Source: Minisyncoccota bacterium (GTDB taxonomy: Bacteria > Patescibacteriota > Minisyncoccia > Phycocordibacterales > UBA1006). From it: a DNA stretch of 9,885 bases. Position 1 is the first letter of the stretch. Each line of letters begins with the position of its first letter. The position numbers and the translations under genes were made by a program. Below are positions 6,089 through 9,885 of the stretch, piece after piece. The stretch lies in contig CALBVO010000041.1 in assembly GCA_937970115.1 (NCBI GenBank), forward strand, positions 1 through 9,885, in the 5' to 3' direction. The notes under the pieces were generated by a model. The model worked only from the letters and a program-made list of their open reading frames with translations, was not told the origin of the DNA and made no database searches.

Positions 6089-6095
6089 TTGTAGT

Positions 6096-6836
6096 ATGAA
6101 ATTAGGTTTTTTTGACTCTGGATTAGGTGGTTTGTTGATGATGGAGTCATGTAAAAAAAAATATCCGAACCACCAGTATGTATATCTTGGTGATACAAAA
6201 AATTTACCTTATGGGCCACGTAGCTCAGAAGATATTGAATCTTTTATGTCTCCGTACATTTGCTACTTATTAGAAGATCAAAATTGTGATTACGTATTTA
6301 TCGCTTGCAATACAGCCAGCGTGAGAGCTTTGCCTTTGTTTAAAAGAAAATATTCTCATTATACAAATAAGGTAATAGGTATTGTTAAACCAAGTTGTGA
6401 TTTTTTAAAAAGCACCTTAAGGAGTGCAGATGAATTACTGGTTTTAGGAACACAAGGAACGGTTGCGAGTAACTTATATAGGGTATTACCAAAAATCCAA
6501 CAAGTTGCCATGCCAGGACTTGTTGAATTAATAGAAGAGAATAAAAAAAAAGAAGCCCTTGTTTTAGTCCAAGATGCTTTGACTTATTATCCTAATATAA
6601 CTCATGTTCTATTGGGCTGCACTCACTACTCTTGGTTAAAACAAGATCTTAAAAAATATTATCCTAATATTTATTTTATTTCACAAGATATTGTTCTCTG
6701 TAATGTTCTACAAAATCTTCTTAAAAAAGAGTCAATTCAAAAGACTTCCCATTATTTTGTTTCCTCTAGTTCTCAGGAATATATACAAAAATATAATAAA
6801 AACTTTATTCAAATTATTTTAAAAAACAATGATTAG
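6096..6836 (+). CDS. murI: Glutamate racemase
   Basis: MurI converts L-glutamate to the D-glutamate used by MurD, without cofactor, through two cysteines. Both are present in their motifs: Cys71 in ACNTASVRALP (70-80) and Cys175 in LLGCTHYSW (172-180). The substrate-binding start FFDSGLGGL (5-13, with Asp7 and Ser8) and YLGDTKNLPYGPRS (30-43) are also clear, as is VLGTQGTVASNLY (116-128). At 246 residues it is slightly short for the family (about 255-285). Related Asp/Glu racemases share the fold, but the DSGLGG and PYGPRS motifs favour glutamate. It lies between murE and the convergent murC/murD pair, which fits D-Glu supply to MurD. Its last codons form half of a shared terminator with murC. 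Confidence 0.94.
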   Translation: MKLGFFDSGLGGLLMMESCKKKYPNHQYVYLGDTKNLPYGPRSSEDIESFMSPYICYLLEDQNCDYVFIACNTASVRALPLFKRKYSHYTNKVIGIVKPSCDFLKSTLRSADELLVLGTQGTVASNLYRVLPKIQQVAMPGLVELIEENKKKEALVLVQDALTYYPNITHVLLGCTHYSWLKQDLKKYYPNIYFISQDIVLCNVLQNLLKKESIQKTSHYFVSSSSQEYIQKYNKNFIQIILKNND

Positions 6837-6847
6837 TTGTTTTTTAA
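6819..6847. terminator. Shared bidirectional terminator between murI and murC
   Basis: An 11-bp perfect stem (6819-6829 against 6837-6847) with a 7-base loop holds both stop codons in or beside the loop (murI TAG 6834-6836, murC TAA 6835-6833 on the minus strand). The arms are A-run then T-run, so either strand yields a hairpin with U-rich 3' side. It lies within the coding ends of both genes, which overlap tail to tail by 4 bases. Confidence 0.75.
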
Positions 6848-8143
6848 TGAATGGCTGTGTTTCCAAATATCACCAGCTCCAGCACTAATAACGATATAGT
6901 CAGATGAAAACTGCATGCTCTTGAATGTGTCTGTGAATTTATCAGGCTCACTTATAGTAATTAATTCTACCTTGGATATATCAATATATTGTTCGAGAAG
7001 ATAGTTTTCATGTGGATTTTCTGGTTCTCGCGCTCGATAAGTAGGGAAGAGATATAATATATCAACGGCTTCAAGTGAACGTGCAAATTCGTGTTTAAAA
7101 TCACGTGTTCGAGAATAGAGATGTGGTTCAAATAACATGATAATTTTCTTTTCGGGGTAAAAGTCACGCAGACCTTGGATGAGATAATCTAATCCCTCTG
7201 GGTTATGAGCATAATCATCAAATAGTTGAATGCCATTTTCTGTCATTCCTATATGTTCCATACGTCGTTTGGTACCTTGAAAATATTTTTTTAGGTATTC
7301 ATATGAATCGGGTAATGAGAGATTCAAAGATTCAACAACTGCTAAGGCAGCAGCTGCATTTTGGAGATTATGTTTTCCAGGAATACTGAGTTTCAAATTA
7401 TTATTAAGGTATTTGGAATAATCAATAATTGTCATTCCTATTTGTTCGGCTGTTTTAATGATTGGTTTTAATGCGGGCAATGAATAATCGCAAATTAATA
7501 TCCCTATGTCTTTTTTATTATGTAAAAACTTTTTAAAGGTTTCTTGGATATGCACTAAGTCTGTGAAATAGTCTAAATGATCTGGGGTGATATTAGTAAT
7601 AACTAACACGTCATGATGAATGTTTAAAAAAGATTCCTTATATTCACATGCTTCGGTAACGAAATATTCTGAGTGTCCTGCAATAAAATTACTATGATAC
7701 TTTTGTAGTAACGCACCAACAATACCGCTAGGATCAGCACCGAGATGTTTGAGTAATTCAATAACCATTGATGTTGTAGTTGTTTTACCATTCGTTCCTG
7801 CAACAGCTATGGTTGTATAATTTTCTGTTACCATACCGAGAACCTCTGGATATGATTTACAGGAAATACCATAATTTCGAGCTTCCTGCATTTCGCTATT
7901 TGATTCTGGAATGGCTGGTGAGTATATTACTAGGTCATGTTCCTGGGTAACATTATCTGGATTTACCCCAATATAAATTTCTACATCATATTTTTCTTGT
8001 AGATCTTTGGTAAGTTCAGATTCCGAGAGATCTGATCCTGTAACGGTAATATTGTTATAGCGTGCAAGTTTGGCAACAGCCGACATTCCGGCACCACCAA
8101 CTCCAATGAAATGTATTTTTTTATATGCTAATAGTGGATACAT
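6833..8143 (-). CDS. murC: UDP-N-acetylmuramate:L-alanine ligase
   Basis: MurC adds the first residue, L-Ala, to UDP-MurNAc. The 436-residue protein has the MurC-type N-terminal Rossmann start IHFIGVGGAGMSAVAKLA (10-27) and YSPAIPESNSE (74-84), the P-loop AVAGTNGKTTTTSM (113-126), EACEYKESFLN (164-174) with ITNITPDHLDYF (182-193), PGKHNLQNAAAAL (255-267), and in domain 3 KRRMEHIG (292-299), FDDYAHNPEGL (308-318), FEPHLYSRTRDF (338-349) and ISAGAGDIWK (419-428). It is shorter than E. coli MurC (491). The related ligase Mpl is an alternative but lacks this Rossmann/AIP pattern. The ATG at 8143 lies 6 bases after a TATACT box. It follows murD by 35 bases but is separated from it by a terminator and its own promoter. 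Confidence 0.94.
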   Translation of the reverse strand: MYPLLAYKKIHFIGVGGAGMSAVAKLARYNNITVTGSDLSESELTKDLQEKYDVEIYIGVNPDNVTQEHDLVIYSPAIPESNSEMQEARNYGISCKSYPEVLGMVTENYTTIAVAGTNGKTTTTSMVIELLKHLGADPSGIVGALLQKYHSNFIAGHSEYFVTEACEYKESFLNIHHDVLVITNITPDHLDYFTDLVHIQETFKKFLHNKKDIGILICDYSLPALKPIIKTAEQIGMTIIDYSKYLNNNLKLSIPGKHNLQNAAAALAVVESLNLSLPDSYEYLKKYFQGTKRRMEHIGMTENGIQLFDDYAHNPEGLDYLIQGLRDFYPEKKIIMLFEPHLYSRTRDFKHEFARSLEAVDILYLFPTYRAREPENPHENYLLEQYIDISKVELITISEPDKFTDTFKSMQFSSDYIVISAGAGDIWKHSHSLKNN

Positions 8144-8149
8144 AGTTCT

Positions 8150-8155
8150 AGTATA
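8150..8155 (-). promoter_or_regulatory. -10 box of murC
   Basis: TATACT on the minus strand (8155-8150) ends 6 bases before the ATG at 8143. The upstream T-run of the murD terminator occupies the -35 region. This is the same terminator-then-promoter layout as at rseP/murE. Confidence 0.55.
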
Positions 8156-8169
8156 AACATTCTACAAAT

Positions 8170-8194
8170 AAAAAAAACTCATGAAGAGTTTTTT
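8170..8194 (-). terminator. Terminator overlapping the murD stop
   Basis: A 9-bp stem (8186-8194 against 8172-8180) encloses a 5-base loop and is followed on the minus strand by a run of eight T (8177-8170). The TGA stop of murD (8181-8179) sits at the loop/stem border. That a stop codon is embedded in the hairpin also confirms TGA as a stop in this genome. Confidence 0.85.
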
Positions 8195-9564
8195 GTTACT
8201 GTTTTTTTGACTTGTTGAATATATTGATCTCCGCGCTCATATTCGTTATTAAATACTCCAAATGATGCCGCACCAGGTGAGAGAATAATAATATCTCTAG
8301 GCTCTGCGTGTGACATGGCAATATTGAATGCTGTTTTCATGCTGAGTGTTTCAGTAAAATTCTCGAAACGCGGTGGAAAACATTCACGTAATTTATTTGT
8401 TGCTTCGCCTGAAAACAAAAGGGTGAATTTGATATTTCGTGCAATATATTTTGCCATTTTATTGTAGTGAAATTCCTTGTCGGCCCCACCACCAATAAGA
8501 ATAATATTCCGTTCTGGATATTTCTTTTTTAATGATTGAAGTGACGCAACTGTTGATTCAGGGGTCGTTGAATTATTATCGTTAAAAAACAATACATCAT
8601 CTGAGCTTGTTGCTATATGTTGAAATCGTCCATCTACGCCAATAAATTCAGTTAAGGCTTTTTTTATGAGTGTTTGCGGTATATTCAGGGTTTGACCTAC
8701 AGCAAATGCTTGGGCGATGTTTTTTTCATTATGTTTACCAAATATATGGTATGTCCATGATTTTGGAAGATGTTTAAATCGTGCAATGTGTTGCTGAGCT
8801 GATATATTTTTACCTTTGTTGTATTTCTTGATAGCTTTTTTGGAAGCATGAGTCAGTATTAAGCTGTCATCAATATCTTGATACTTAAAAATGGCTGACT
8901 TATCTTTAAAGTATTTCTTCATTGAGCCATCGTAATAATTTAAGTGATCTTCAAAGAAATTCGTAAAGACTGCAATATTAGGTGAAATAGCTACCGTATG
9001 AAGACCCTGTAACTGCCAGGAATCAAGTTCAGCAAGAATAATATCACCATTTTCTATTTCCTTGAGAATTGGTAAATTTGCAATACCTCGGATATTGCCA
9101 GCGATATGATATCGTTTATCTGATTCTTTAAGTAGCGCCTCAATGAGTCCAGTGGTTGTCGATTTACCTTTAGATCCAGTAATTCCGATTACCGTAACAT
9201 TAATATTCTCTTTTTTTAGGATATCTAATACAAGACCAAAGGACATATTAACAGGAATATCTTCTTCTAGTGCAGTATCTATATATTTATTATCAAGAGG
9301 TACTCCTGAACCCTTGAGGATCATGTCCCGCCCTCGAAAATCGTGGACACTATGTTTTTCTAGTGTATAGCTGATATTGCTATATTTTTTAAGAGAACGT
9401 AAGGATTTTTTTAATAATTCCTTTTTTTTGAGATCGGTTGCAATAATATCCGCACCACAAGAGGCCAGGAATTTAATATCACCAACACCACGACCAAGAG
9501 TACCGATACCCATAACGGTTATTTTCTTATCTTTGAAATAGTGTTGGTAGTGCGACTTTTTCAT
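8179..9564 (-). CDS. murD: UDP-MurNAc-L-alanine:D-glutamate ligase
   Basis: MurD adds D-Glu, the second stem-peptide residue. The 461-residue protein has an N-terminal Rossmann-like motif VMGIGTLGRG (17-26), ILKGSGVPLDN (82-92), the P-loop VIGITGSKGKSTTTGL (125-140), AELDSWQLQG (178-187; usually E-L-S-S-F-Q-L), TNFFEDHLNYYDGSMKKYF (201-219) with a likely carbamylated Lys222, FNDNNSTTPEST (327-338), IGGGADKE (357-364) and ILSPGAASFGVF (427-438) followed by ERGDQY. These fit MurD rather than MurC, E or F, though several motifs are worn: TGTNGK is TGSKGK and the usual S-F-D-Q-F reads S-F-G-V-F. The start at 9564 is chosen over GTG 9582, because the longer form would encode the -10 box TATACT within codons 2-3. 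It diverges from the membrane-protein gene at the right edge. Confidence 0.9.
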   Translation of the reverse strand: MKKSHYQHYFKDKKITVMGIGTLGRGVGDIKFLASCGADIIATDLKKKELLKKSLRSLKKYSNISYTLEKHSVHDFRGRDMILKGSGVPLDNKYIDTALEEDIPVNMSFGLVLDILKKENINVTVIGITGSKGKSTTTGLIEALLKESDKRYHIAGNIRGIANLPILKEIENGDIILAELDSWQLQGLHTVAISPNIAVFTNFFEDHLNYYDGSMKKYFKDKSAIFKYQDIDDSLILTHASKKAIKKYNKGKNISAQQHIARFKHLPKSWTYHIFGKHNEKNIAQAFAVGQTLNIPQTLIKKALTEFIGVDGRFQHIATSSDDVLFFNDNNSTTPESTVASLQSLKKKYPERNIILIGGGADKEFHYNKMAKYIARNIKFTLLFSGEATNKLRECFPPRFENFTETLSMKTAFNIAMSHAEPRDIIILSPGAASFGVFNNEYERGDQYIQQVKKTVTKNSS

Positions 9565-9573
9565 ATTAATTTT

Positions 9574-9579
9574 AGTATA
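9574..9579 (-). promoter_or_regulatory. -10 box of murD
   Basis: TATACT on the minus strand (9579-9574) ends 9 bases before the ATG at 9564. No clear -35 hexamer is present; a T-run lies at that distance. It argues against a GTG start at 9582. Confidence 0.5.
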
Positions 9580-9629
9580 CACACCATGGTATGAAAAAAA
9601 ACCTTGCTTAAATATTTAAAACATGATTT

Positions 9630-9635
9630 TATAAT
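9630..9635 (+). promoter_or_regulatory. Possible -10 box of the right-edge membrane-protein gene
   Basis: A perfect TATAAT lies 24 bases before the ATG at 9660, with CTTAAA (9607-9612) as a weak -35 at 17 bases. Unlike the other genes, this would give a short 5' leader of about 17 bases; no Shine-Dalgarno sequence is visible in it. Confidence 0.4.
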
Positions 9636-9659
9636 TTTAAATACACAACACCTGTAACC

Positions 9660-9885
9660 ATGAAAAAACTATTCATATATGCTAGTAAAGATTTCTATAT
9701 TTTTTTAAAAAAATACAAAAAGATGAGTATATTAACACTCGTTGGATATCCGTTTTTGATATATATAATTACCTTGTCATTTTATTGGATTATACTCATT
9801 CCGTATATGTTCATGGTTATTATATTTTTGATTATTTTAATATCTCACTGGATAGAAGAGCAGGAAAGCTTTAAAAAAATACGAT
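9660..9885 (+). CDS. Unrecognised membrane protein, N-terminal fragment (runs off right edge)
   Basis: An ATG at 9660 opens a frame with no stop through the window end, giving 75 residues that begin MKKLFIYASKDFYIFLKKYKK. A basic N-terminus is followed by two hydrophobic stretches, about 23-42 and 44-62, separated by the Pro-Tyr of WIILIPYM, then a charged segment HWIEEQESFKKIR. This looks like a membrane hairpin with the N-terminal Lys-rich part in the cytoplasm. I do not recognise a family. The basic-hydrophobic-charged order, the upstream TATAAT and the divergent position relative to murD support a real gene; because only a fragment is visible and the region is AT-rich, it remains probable rather than certain. 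Confidence 0.55.
   Translation, partial: MKKLFIYASKDFYIFLKKYKKMSILTLVGYPFLIYIITLSFYWIILIPYMFMVIIFLIILISHWIEEQESFKKIR

Noticed and set aside
6967..7167. 66-residue minus-strand frame inside murC
   Set aside because: Out-of-frame overlap with murC domain 3, whose motifs are intact; no independent start signals.
9143..9370. 75-residue plus-strand frame opposite murD
   Set aside because: Antisense of the murD P-loop region with no promoter or family features.
9565..9582. GTG start giving a longer MurD
   Set aside because: The added codons encode the TATACT promoter box, and the ATG at 9564 matches the spacing of the other genes.
9608..9619. 12-bp palindrome TTAAATATTTAA in the murD/membrane-gene divergent region
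   Set aside because: All A/T and short, expected by chance in such AT-rich intergenic DNA; no regulator links to it.

Overview
The window is a compact, AT-rich bacterial chromosome segment. It most resembles a member of the Patescibacteria (Candidate Phyla Radiation, Parcubacteria-like). The grounds are short versions of universal proteins (a minimal DNA polymerase III delta'-like protein, 181-residue RRF), a pilin with an N-terminus of the type common in that group, very short intergenic gaps and no convincing Shine-Dalgarno sequences. This placement is inference from gene style; no marker phylogeny was possible. TGA is read as stop at the end of murD, inside a terminator hairpin, which argues for the standard bacterial code rather than the TGA=Gly code of Gracilibacteria/Absconditabacteria.

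Layout. 1-73 (-): start of an XRE-family repressor running off the left edge, with a perfect 24-bp palindrome in its promoter. 121-381 (-): a small basic unknown protein with its own terminator. 451-1461 (+): mreB. 1506-2051 (+): type IV pilin-like protein. 2221-2865 (+): DNA polymerase III delta'-like protein. 2924-3469 (+): frr. 3475-4572 (+): rseP-type site-2 protease. 4609-6063 (+): murE. 6096-6836 (+): murI. 6833-8143 (-): murC, tail to tail with murI. 8179-9564 (-): murD. 9660-end (+): start of an unrecognised membrane protein.

Function. The right half is a peptidoglycan precursor block: MurI supplies D-glutamate, and MurC, MurD and MurE add residues 1, 2 and 3 of the stem peptide (meso-diaminopimelate is predicted at position 3 from the DNPR motif). 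MreB would direct wall synthesis. MurF, MraY, MurG and Ddl are not in the window, so this is a rearranged fragment of the usual division/cell-wall cluster. frr and holB-like genes serve translation and replication.

The most striking signal is regulatory architecture. Almost every gene, even where neighbours are 5 to 60 bases apart and co-oriented, has a TATAAT/TATACT-type -10 box ending only 4 to 9 bases before its ATG. That predicts leaderless mRNAs. Several genes also end in a terminator hairpin that includes the stop codon and is followed at once by the next gene's -10 box. The block therefore looks like a chain of single-gene transcription units rather than one operon. This pattern also settles three start codons (pilin, frr, murD), because the longer open frames would put the -10 box inside the coding region. 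No RNA genes, mobile elements, CRISPR arrays or gene-free stretches above 300 bases were found.
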